From CAZAGO01 sp964485045 (GTDB taxonomy: Archaea; Nanobdellota; Nanobdellia; Pacearchaeales; GW2011-AR1): a stretch of 6,342 nucleotides of DNA. Under the pieces are notes generated by a model, which worked only from the letters and a program-made list of their open reading frames with translations, searched no databases and was not told the DNA's origin. Both the position numbers and the translations under genes were made by a program. Within the stretch, counting starts at the first letter, position 1. Each line of letters opens with the position of its first letter. Location of the stretch: NCBI GenBank assembly GCA_964485045.1, contig CAZAGO010000027.1:1-6342 (forward strand). Reading direction: 5' to 3'. Of this stretch, positions 1 to 5,238 are shown piece after piece.

Positions 1-1139
1 ACTATTGCTATCAAAATATTTGTTAAATTAAGCTTTCCTCCTCCTCTAACTACAACTTTTCCAGTAAGCCCTATTACTTCTAAATCATAATCTGTAACTT
101 TTAATTGAATATCTCTCTCCGCTTTTTTATTCTCTCCATAATTAAGTATCAATTTTCCATCATAAATTCCTTCATTGACTCCCACTGTATCCCAATAAGC
201 AGGTAATTTTATTTCCTCAAGGGGTTCAAAATCTTGATTTGGCGTCTTAAATTCTACAAGAGTGCTTCCATTCGGATTATAAACAATTATTCTAACATAA
301 GTATCTTTTACTTCATGAGACCATTTATTTTGAATAAGTAATTCAAACTTAGCTATTTCTCCTAGTTGGAAATCTCTTACAACTACCTCTTTTATTTCCA
401 AAAGAATCTCTCCAACTTCAAAATCCTTTAAAAAAGATTTTTGTTTGCCATTATACATAAGTGTAAGATTTGCCGTATACTTCCCTGAAGAAACATTTGC
501 AAACCAAGTAGCAGAAAGTTCTTTTCTTTCAAGTTTCTTTAAAGATTCTTTTAAAGACTCTACAGACGCAATTTTTTCTCCAGAAGGAGAATATATATCA
601 ATAATTGCTTGAATTTCAGAAACATCAACTTTTCCTCTATTTGTTATAGGAATTAAAAATAAGGTATTACTTCCTTGTTCAGAAGAGACAATTTTAAATT
701 CTGTTTCTATATACTCATCAGGATATGGAACATGAACATAAACTTGAGTTATAACTGCTAAAGCTGCACCTACAAATGTTCCGCTTTCTTTTACATCTTT
801 TGAAACTTCAAGTGCTACAATCTCTGCTTCATATTTTCCAGGGTTTTCAAAATCTTGTGGGAGTTCTATAATATAACTAAAAGATTTTTCTTTTTCTGAA
901 GAAGAAAAGTCTGCAAACTCTTGACTTAAAGTGATATACTGAGCGAGTTCACCTTTAACAGAAAAAACAACAGACATTTCTTTGTTCTCAGAATTAATTA
1001 TAGAAAAATTGACTTCTTTAACAAGTCCTGGTTCAAAATTGATATTTGTTCTTGCAGGAGTAATCCCTATAGCAGAAAGATTTTGAATAAATAATATTCC
1101 TAGAATTAAAGAGATTAATATTAAATAATTTTTCTTCAT
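1..1139 (-). CDS. Secreted Ig-like (CARDB/NEW3-type) surface protein, C-terminus beyond window
   Basis: The reading frame opens with ATG at 1139 and stays open to base 1, giving 379 full codons; the stop lies outside the window. Residues 1-23 form a Sec-type signal peptide: a Lys-rich start, a Leu/Ile core, then LSA before the GITPAR segment. The rest alternates beta-strand-like stretches with no catalytic motif, as in CARDB/NEW3-type Ig-fold extracellular domains, roughly at residues 24-135, 140-240 and 245-350. Five N-glycosylation sequons are visible (N44, N215, N224, N290, N371). The last visible residues, NILIAIV, are hydrophobic and may begin a C-terminal membrane anchor. The start codon shares one base with the upstream stop (TAATG) and follows a strong AAGGAGGT site, so the start is secure. 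It is the last visible gene of the operon. Secretion is well supported; the fold is inferred from pattern, and no specific function is recognisable. Confidence 0.82.
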   Translation of the reverse strand, partial: MKKNYLILISLILGILFIQNLSAIGITPARTNINFEPGLVKEVNFSIINSENKEMSVVFSVKGELAQYITLSQEFADFSSSEKEKSFSYIIELPQDFENPGKYEAEIVALEVSKDVKESGTFVGAALAVITQVYVHVPYPDEYIETEFKIVSSEQGSNTLFLIPITNRGKVDVSEIQAIIDIYSPSGEKIASVESLKESLKKLERKELSATWFANVSSGKYTANLTLMYNGKQKSFLKDFEVGEILLEIKEVVVRDFQLGEIAKFELLIQNKWSHEVKDTYVRIIVYNPNGSTLVEFKTPNQDFEPLEEIKLPAYWDTVGVNEGIYDGKLILNYGENKKAERDIQLKVTDYDLEVIGLTGKVVVRGGGKLNLTNILIAI

Positions 1140-1618
1140 TATAATTGACCTCCTTCATATACTGCTTCCTCTTTCTCAAATTCTTGAGTTTCTCCCACGC
1201 TTAGTATTGTTGCAAGAGTAATTTTATCTCCCTGAGTTTTAGTTACATTTAAATCAACATTTCCTAAATTCTGTAAATGATAAGAACCATTTCTCTCTTT
1301 CAAAACTAAAGAAACCTCGGATTGAATTGTAAAATTTTTTATTCCACTATCTTTTAACATCCCTTTCACTTTCCAAAAGTAAGTTCCTGGAGGAAGAATT
1401 ATCTCATCTCCTTCTTTTAGAACCATATTATTTAAAAAATCTTTATCCGGAGAAAGAATAATTTCATCACTATTAGCTATTTCAAATAAAAAATCACTAT
1501 TAGAAATTGTCATTCCATGAAGAGGATAAATTTGTTTTGGAAGAGTGTATATAAATAAAAAAGACAAAACTCCAATTATGAAAAGAAATTCGATTATTAG
1601 TATTATCTTTGTTTTCAT
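1139..1618 (-). CDS. Small membrane-anchored extracytoplasmic protein, unknown function
   Basis: A 159-residue protein with one N-terminal hydrophobic segment (about residues 4-25) following a short Lys-containing start. There is no clear signal-peptidase site, so it is probably a type II membrane anchor with the remainder outside the cell. The outer part (about 35-159) looks like one beta-sandwich. It includes a DEIILPPGTYFWKVKG segment at about 71-86, a LQNLGNVDLNVT segment at about 115-126 that recalls Ig-like or CARDB modules, and three N-glycosylation sequons. The ATG lies in an ATGA overlap with the stop of the upstream HEPN gene. No strong SD is present (only AAAGAGAT), so initiation is probably coupled. 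Its own stop overlaps the next gene's ATG by one base. I recognise the style from archaeal surface proteins but not a named family. With the downstream gene it may form a pair of cell-surface components. Confidence 0.78.
   Translation of the reverse strand: MKTKIILIIEFLFIIGVLSFLFIYTLPKQIYPLHGMTISNSDFLFEIANSDEIILSPDKDFLNNMVLKEGDEIILPPGTYFWKVKGMLKDSGIKNFTIQSEVSLVLKERNGSYHLQNLGNVDLNVTKTQGDKITLATILSVGETQEFEKEEAVYEGGQL
1148..1155 (-). promoter_or_regulatory. Shine-Dalgarno site for the gene starting at 1139
   Basis: The minus strand reads AAGGAGGT eight bases before the ATG at 1139. It lies inside the last codons of the upstream gene, whose C-terminus EGGQL is encoded by the same bases. This supports translational coupling at the TAATG junction and fixes the start. 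Confidence 0.85.
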
Positions 1619-2088
1619 TTTATTATCTCTTTAAACCTTCCTCTATAACCCTGTATATCTGAATTTTTTATTTTTGAAAGAAAATCAAAAAGTTTCTTAT
1701 TCTCTCTTTCAGCAAGAATGATGCTCTCCAAAACTTGTTCTTTTGTAATATTAAAATCGACATAATACTGTTTATCTATTCTTTCTTTTTTAGCAAGAAG
1801 AATTTGAGTATTATCTAAATTAAATAAAGTTTTCATCAAAAGAATAGAACCAGTATGATCTTCACATTTTATTCCAACTTTAAAAAAAAGAGCTAGAAGA
1901 AGATTATACATACTAAAATAAGCGAGTGAAACTGCTTCTTCTAGCAAACCATTATCAAACAAAATTTTTGAAGATGTAAGATTGTTTTCAGATTTAGAAA
2001 TATAAGAGAATTTCACCTCTTCTGATGACTCAATTAATTTTAATTTGCCTTTTTTATGCAACATATTCAAAAAATTTGTTTTTTTCAT
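1615..2088 (-). CDS. HEPN-domain protein, COG1895/UPF0332-like (HEPN B)
   Basis: A 157-residue, largely helical, cytoplasmic protein of the HEPN superfamily. The diagnostic core is at about residues 50-83 (EEAVSLAYFSMYNLLLALFF, then GIKCEDHTGSI). A second conserved part follows at about 101-140, with KERIDKQYY and then an AE-containing helix, as in COG1895/UPF0332. HEPN proteins encoded beside nucleotidyltransferases are often RNase toxins or their relatives, with activity carried by an Rx4-6H motif. No such motif is visible here: the only histidine of the core, H78, has no arginine four to six residues before it. RNase activity is therefore doubtful. The ATG at 2088 is preferred because GAGGA precedes it by five bases; an in-frame TTG at 2100 has no such support. 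The start lies 35 bp inside the preceding nucleotidyltransferase gene, its expected partner. Confidence 0.85.
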   Translation of the reverse strand: MKKTNFLNMLHKKGKLKLIESSEEVKFSYISKSENNLTSSKILFDNGLLEEAVSLAYFSMYNLLLALFFKVGIKCEDHTGSILLMKTLFNLDNTQILLAKKERIDKQYYVDFNITKEQVLESIILAERENKKLFDFLSKIKNSDIQGYRGRFKEIIK

Positions 2089-2656
2089 AAAATTCCTCAA
2101 CCCCCTTTATAATAATGTGAGATTTTTCTATCTCTTTTATAAGAAAATTATTCTTATCATACTCTCCAGTTTTAATAGATAATTTAGAATCAAAATTCTC
2201 TAAATCTTGCTTTAATTTTTTATCTAAGAAAGGAATATAAATATCCAAGTCACTTTTAGAAGTTTGATTTCCCTTAGCATAAGAACCAAAAATAATTGCT
2301 AAATTAATTTCTTTACTACTTTGAATCTTATTTATTACTCTTTTAAAAGAAGGGTGATTAGCAATAAATTCTAAAAGAGAATTTAATTCGGCCATAAGAA
2401 CAAAATTTCTTGCTTCAGTAGTCTTTTTAACAAAATAAACTTTATTCTTCCCTTGCATTCTATAATCCACAACATTTAAAGAAGAGAGTTCCTCTAATTT
2501 TCTAGAAACCATCATCGGATTCGTTCCAACTTTTAAAGCAATGCCTCTAAGATGATTTTCTTCTTTAAGCAATTCTCTTACTATTTCAAATATGTAATAT
2601 TTATGTTTCATATGTAACTTATATGTTACATCCTTATTTAATCTTTTTGTTTTCAT
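2054..2656 (-). CDS. Winged-helix / MNT-type nucleotidyltransferase fusion (NTase B)
   Basis: A 200-residue two-domain protein. Residues about 18-78 form a winged helix-turn-helix: a helix around HLRGIALKVG, a recognition helix around PMMVSRKLEEL, and a wing near YRMQGKNKVYF. Residues about 115-185 form a minimal nucleotidyltransferase. The full family signature GSYAKGNQTSKSDLD is present at 124-138, with the metal-binding D136 and D138. MNT proteins transfer nucleotides; in HepT/MntA systems the MNT partner AMPylates and neutralises the HEPN toxin. That role is inferred here from the overlapping downstream HEPN gene. The wHTH could bind DNA and regulate the operon. The ATG at 2656 is chosen over an in-frame GTG at 2665 because AGGTGA precedes it by five bases and the GTG has no SD. 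One base separates it from the upstream stop. Family assignment is firm; the target is unknown. Confidence 0.9.
   Translation of the reverse strand: MKTKRLNKDVTYKLHMKHKYYIFEIVRELLKEENHLRGIALKVGTNPMMVSRKLEELSSLNVVDYRMQGKNKVYFVKKTTEARNFVLMAELNSLLEFIANHPSFKRVINKIQSSKEINLAIIFGSYAKGNQTSKSDLDIYIPFLDKKLKQDLENFDSKLSIKTGEYDKNNFLIKEIEKSHIIIKGVEEFYEKNKFFEYVA
2094..2098 (-). promoter_or_regulatory. Shine-Dalgarno site selecting ATG 2088
   Basis: GAGGA on the minus strand lies five bases before the ATG at 2088. It overlaps the alternative TTG at 2100-2098, which makes that TTG an unlikely start. Confidence 0.6.
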
Positions 2657-2657
2657 T

Positions 2658-3893
2658 TTATTCACCTAAACTTATTGGAAAGTAAACTGTAGATTGTCTA
2701 TCTCCAGCGGGCTCTTGATTAGGAACTGTAACCAGAACATCTACTTCTACTACATCTTGAGTATCATTAAAATTAAATTTAGAAATTGCTATTGTCTGCC
2801 CAGTAATAGGCATTTGAGTCCAAGAAAATTTACTGGATAACCAATCAAAAGATCCATTTTCTTGAGTATAGTTGTCTGCTTTAAATTGATAACTGTTTGA
2901 ATCGGAAGGAATAGTATTCCATAGCTGAGTTGCATTTATACTAACATTTGCAAAACAATTCCCATCATTTTGTAATGAAAAAGGATAAGGTTCATTTAGA
3001 GTTGTATTTTTTGATTCATCTCTTTCTATGGATCCAAAATTAATTGTATCATTTATGAGAATAACATCTAAAGAAGCTTGAATTTCTAATTTCCAAGGAG
3101 AAGCCCATAAACTATAATATACTCCATCATAGGCTCTTACACTCCAATTATAATAATAATCATTGTCTTTAAGATATTCTAAATAATTCGATAGTGTCTT
3201 ATTTTCTTCTGAAATACCAGAAATAAGCCTATTATCATCGCTACATCCTCCTCCTAAGGAATTATAACAAGTAAGACTAAGTTCATAAGTAAGGGTGTCT
3301 CCGTCTATATCACTTCCATTCCAATAAAAAGAAGGAGTTCTATTTGTAGTGATATTCCCATTAGGAGGAGAAATTAGAGTTGGAATATTTGGAGCAGTAT
3401 TTTCAATAGAAAGATTTGAAGAATTATACCATTCGCTATATTCTTTTCCATCATAAGAACGAAGACTGCACATCCATTCCTCTCCTTTGCTTGTATTTCC
3501 GAATAATAAAGAGGAGCTAAAAATAGTTTCATTTACATAGTTTTCCTCATACTCAAGAGTAAGATTTAATTCTCCATTCTTGTACCATCTAACACTTACA
3601 TTCATTATCTCATTTAAATCTCCATCTAATAGAATAGCATTACAAAAAAGATGATCTCCCGTTAAATTATTCGGAGAACTTGCATTAATGAAAACATTTG
3701 AAATATAAGGTATAGAATTCTCTCCAAAAAAGAAACCTTCAATATACCTATTAGGATTCGCTACGTGCTCATTACTTCCAGAAGGATTTATAGAAATAAC
3801 ATCTGCTTGAACAATTGTAAAAGAAAGAAGAAGGAAAATAGTAAATACAAATAAAAAAATTCTCAAACCATTTAACCCTGCATTTTTGTTCAT
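2658..3893 (-). CDS. Secreted multi-domain Ig/FN3-like surface glycoprotein candidate
   Basis: A 411-residue exported protein. Residues 1-30 are a signal peptide ending VQA, with predicted cleavage before DV. Three beta-rich parts follow. The first (about 62-165) is Ig-like, with a KGEEWMCSLRSYDG segment and possible disulfide C84-C142. The second (about 168-272) is FN3-like, with conserved WNGSDIDGDTLTYEL and SVRAYDG segments and cysteines C209 and C217. The third (about 275-411) contains LQNDGNCFANVS and VTVPNQEPAGDRQST segments of a kind I associate with DPANN-type surface proteins. Twenty N-X-S/T sequons lie in the mature chain, an unusually high density. There is no C-terminal membrane segment, so it is probably released or bound to the envelope non-covalently. 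The ATG overlaps the upstream HEPN stop (ATGA) and lacks a well-spaced SD (GAGG is 14 bases away), suggesting reinitiation. Export is clear; ligand and function are unknown. Confidence 0.85.
   Translation of the reverse strand: MNKNAGLNGLRIFLFVFTIFLLLSFTIVQADVISINPSGSNEHVANPNRYIEGFFFGENSIPYISNVFINASSPNNLTGDHLFCNAILLDGDLNEIMNVSVRWYKNGELNLTLEYEENYVNETIFSSSLLFGNTSKGEEWMCSLRSYDGKEYSEWYNSSNLSIENTAPNIPTLISPPNGNITTNRTPSFYWNGSDIDGDTLTYELSLTCYNSLGGGCSDDNRLISGISEENKTLSNYLEYLKDNDYYYNWSVRAYDGVYYSLWASPWKLEIQASLDVILINDTINFGSIERDESKNTTLNEPYPFSLQNDGNCFANVSINATQLWNTIPSDSNSYQFKADNYTQENGSFDWLSSKFSWTQMPITGQTIAISKFNFNDTQDVVEVDVLVTVPNQEPAGDRQSTVYFPISLGE
2662..2667 (-). promoter_or_regulatory. Shine-Dalgarno site selecting ATG 2656
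   Basis: AGGTGA on the minus strand, a good match to the archaeal/bacterial anti-SD complement, lies five bases before the ATG at 2656 and within the last codons of the upstream secreted-protein gene. The alternative GTG at 2665 falls inside this motif. Confidence 0.7.
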
Positions 3894-4408
3894 TTTTCAA
3901 GCAATTGCCTCATTATCGCAATAAAAGCTTTAGCTCTTTCTAATGAAGTTTTTGCTTTTACTTCTTTAATCACTTCTGTAGTTTCATATTGAAAACTCGC
4001 TCTTTTTTCTTTTTTCATTTCATAACTTCTTAATAAATTTCCTGAAGCAGATAAAGCTTTTTCTTTTTCTTCTTCATATTCCTCAAAAAAATGTTTTTCT
4101 AAATAATGTTTAACAAATATCACTAAAGAGTCATTAATAATTTGATGGACAATTTCCCCTCTTATCTTATACCCTCTTTTATAAATATAAGCACAAGCTA
4201 TGTAAAACATAGAATAATAGCTAATTACCACTACCCATAAAGATGAAATTTTATTTCTAAATAATTTATCTGCTACTTTTAAGCTTTCTAAAGAATTATT
4301 AAAATATATCTGATAAACTAATTTATTGTAATCTGCTTTTTTAATTAAACCATCCCAAAGATAATTTTTAAAATTTCTTTCCGCAATCTTTACTCTTTTT
4401 TCTTCCAT
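3890..4408 (-). CDS. HEPN-domain protein (HEPN A)
   Basis: A 172-residue helical protein of the HEPN superfamily. The core is the helix at about 57-77 (SLWVVVISYYSMFYIACAYI) followed by KRGYKIRGEIVHQII at about 77-91. It contains a literal R83-x4-H88 spacing, but this sits between the second and third helices, where the related protein at 1615-2088 has its DHTG. The HEPN RNase motif normally lies near the last helix, and no tyrosine follows as in RxxxxHxY. A C-terminal basic segment (about 132-171, with KRASFQYE then KAKTSLERAK) looks conserved in archaeal relatives, from memory. The ATG at 4408 shares one base with the stop of the upstream wHTH-nucleotidyltransferase (TAATG) and has a strong AGGAGGA site. 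The longer GTG start at 4453 has no such support. It is probably the partner of that nucleotidyltransferase; toxin or antitoxin polarity cannot be read from sequence. Confidence 0.83.
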   Translation of the reverse strand: MEEKRVKIAERNFKNYLWDGLIKKADYNKLVYQIYFNNSLESLKVADKLFRNKISSLWVVVISYYSMFYIACAYIYKRGYKIRGEIVHQIINDSLVIFVKHYLEKHFFEEYEEEKEKALSASGNLLRSYEMKKEKRASFQYETTEVIKEVKAKTSLERAKAFIAIMRQLLEK

Positions 4409-5049
4409 TATGCAAAATCCTCCTGAATTTTGATCGAATTCCTTGTTTCCCACCTTGAAATTAGATTATAATAATTATCTGTTCCATAAAGAAGAACATT
4501 ACTTTTAATTATTTCTTTTGCAATGTTTTCTTTTTTTGTCTCTAGCATAGACTCGAATTCTTTAATACTGAAATCATGAAACTCCAATCTCAAAGGTAAT
4601 AGATTTAATTTTGAAATTAATTCTCTTATTTTTGATTGATTATCGGAAATAACACAAATATCAATATCTGATTTTTTAGTTTGATTATTCTTTATATAAG
4701 AACCAAAAATTAAAACAATTAAAAAAGGATAAGCAAGCGATTCTATGTCTTTTTTTATCAAACCCAAATGTTTATTCTCTTGTAAAAATTGTCCTGTTCT
4801 TTTGCATTCCACCGAATAAATTTCCAAATCTGGAATTAATTTAAGCTCAATTAAATTCGTGTTACCTATTCTGTTCTGAATAATTTGTGGAAGGTTATTT
4901 ATTGTCTTAAAAGTATTTTTATAATCCACTTCTAATTGATTAGAAATCTGCATAATAGATACAGGCTTTTTATTTTCAATTAAATATTTTAATATTTTTT
5001 CTCTCAAGCTTAATTTTATCTTATTATTCCTTAAGGTATTAGCTACCAT
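4408..5049 (-). CDS. Winged-helix / MNT-type nucleotidyltransferase fusion (NTase A)
   Basis: A 213-residue protein with the same two-domain plan as the gene at 2054-2656. Residues about 13-72 are a winged helix-turn-helix: a helix at REKILKYLIEN, a turn around SIMQISNQLEV, a recognition helix around YKNTFKTINNL, and a wing near IGNTNLIELK. Residues about 105-190 are the nucleotidyltransferase, with GSYIKNNQTKKSDID at 116-130 and catalytic-type aspartates D128 and D130. E156 in RLEFHDF is a candidate third carboxylate. The second glycine of GSxxxG is replaced by N121, a departure that may weaken nucleotide binding. The tail LLYGTDNYYNLI (about 186-197) is typical of MNT proteins. It is the first gene of the operon and has no SD; a TATA-like element about 26 bases upstream suggests a leaderless start. 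The winged helix is a plausible binder of the inverted repeat at its own start codon. Confidence 0.88.
   Translation of the reverse strand: MVANTLRNNKIKLSLREKILKYLIENKKPVSIMQISNQLEVDYKNTFKTINNLPQIIQNRIGNTNLIELKLIPDLEIYSVECKRTGQFLQENKHLGLIKKDIESLAYPFLIVLIFGSYIKNNQTKKSDIDICVISDNQSKIRELISKLNLLPLRLEFHDFSIKEFESMLETKKENIAKEIIKSNVLLYGTDNYYNLISRWETRNSIKIQEDFA
4418..4424 (-). promoter_or_regulatory. Shine-Dalgarno site selecting ATG 4408
   Basis: AGGAGGA on the minus strand lies nine bases before the ATG at 4408, inside the final codons (QEDFA) of the upstream gene. It decides the start of HEPN A against the GTG at 4453. Confidence 0.85.
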
Positions 5050-5065
5050 AATACTAGGGTATTAT
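5048..5065. promoter_or_regulatory. Perfect 7-bp inverted repeat at operon start, candidate operator
   Basis: ATAATAC-TAGG-GTATTAT (plus strand) is a perfect 7-bp inverted repeat with a 4-bp spacer. It lies between the TATA-like element and the start codon and overlaps the first two bases of the ATG at 5049. If transcription starts at or near the ATG, the repeat would act as DNA rather than as an RNA hairpin, which suits a dimeric winged-helix repressor. Binding by the encoded wHTH protein is inference. An 18-bp AT-rich palindrome could also occur by chance. Confidence 0.5.
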
Positions 5066-5071
5066 TAACCA

Positions 5072-5079
5072 TATTTAAA
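5072..5079 (-). promoter_or_regulatory. Archaeal TATA-box-like promoter of the seven-gene operon
   Basis: The minus strand reads TTTAAATA, preceded by a purine-rich AACAAAAAC stretch that could serve as a BRE. Its centre is about 26 bases from the ATG at 5049, the usual archaeal TATA-to-start-site distance, and no SD lies between. Transcription is therefore predicted to begin at or next to the start codon. It is the only good candidate I found in the gap ahead of the operon. Confidence 0.6.
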
Positions 5080-5090
5080 GTTTTTGTTAT

Positions 5091-5204
5091 TTATGGCCTT
5101 GCACATAGATTAATACAATTCGGGTATACAATTTTAGTTGTTATTTGAGGATAATTCATAAAAAATTCTGCTTTTGATTTATTTAGAAGGTCTCTTTTAA
5201 CCAT
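5091..5204 (-). CDS. Doubtful 37-codon ORF in the intergenic gap
   Basis: An ATG at 5204 opens a frame of 37 codons, starting MVKRDLLNKS and ending PNCINLCARP before TAA at 5091. It contains one Cys-x3-Cys pair at residues 30 and 34 and no membrane segment. No SD precedes the ATG; the upstream bases are a T-rich tract. A weak AT-rich element about 24 bases upstream could allow leaderless initiation. It may be a small protein, the remnant of a larger gene, or a chance open frame. I do not recognise it. Confidence 0.2.
   Translation of the reverse strand: MVKRDLLNKSKAEFFMNYPQITTKIVYPNCINLCARP
5113..5133. repeat. Short direct repeat ATACAATT x2 upstream of the promoter
   Basis: ATACAATT occurs at 5113-5120 and again at 5126-5133 on the plus strand, 13 bp apart start to start, with a GTATAC palindrome (5124-5129) across the second copy. 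It lies about 35 bases upstream of the TATA-like element. It could be an activator site, or chance in AT-rich DNA. Confidence 0.25.
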
Positions 5205-5208
5205 TATG

Positions 5209-5238
5209 AAAAAAAGATAGCAAATAAAATATTAAAAA
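5209..5238 (-). terminator. T-tract terminator candidate after the oleate hydratase gene
   Basis: Directly after the TAA at 5239 the minus strand carries T5 (5238-5234), an AT-rich stretch, then T7 (5215-5209). A further T6 lies at 5165-5160. No convincing GC-rich stem precedes them. Archaeal termination often needs only T-rich tracts in the non-template strand, so this is a reasonable but unproven terminator. Confidence 0.45.

Noticed and set aside
2088..2100. TTG start at 2100 for HEPN B
   Set aside because: The TTG overlaps the GAGGA motif placed five bases before the ATG at 2088; ATG with SD is more likely.
2656..2665. GTG start at 2665 for NTase B
   Set aside because: The GTG falls inside the AGGTGA motif that serves the ATG at 2656, and no SD precedes the GTG.
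4408..4453. N-terminal extension of HEPN A from a GTG at 4453
   Set aside because: It would lie wholly inside the NTase A coding sequence with no SD, while the ATG at 4408 has AGGAGGA at good spacing and a TAATG junction.
5048..5065. Inverted repeat as a transcription terminator or RNA thermometer
   Set aside because: The stem is only 7 bp and AT-rich with no T-tract after it, and with the predicted start site at the ATG most of it would not be transcribed.
5061..5067. TAATAAT as a bacterial -10 box for the operon
   Set aside because: No matching -35 element is visible, and the TTTAAATA element at archaeal spacing with no SD gives a more consistent picture.
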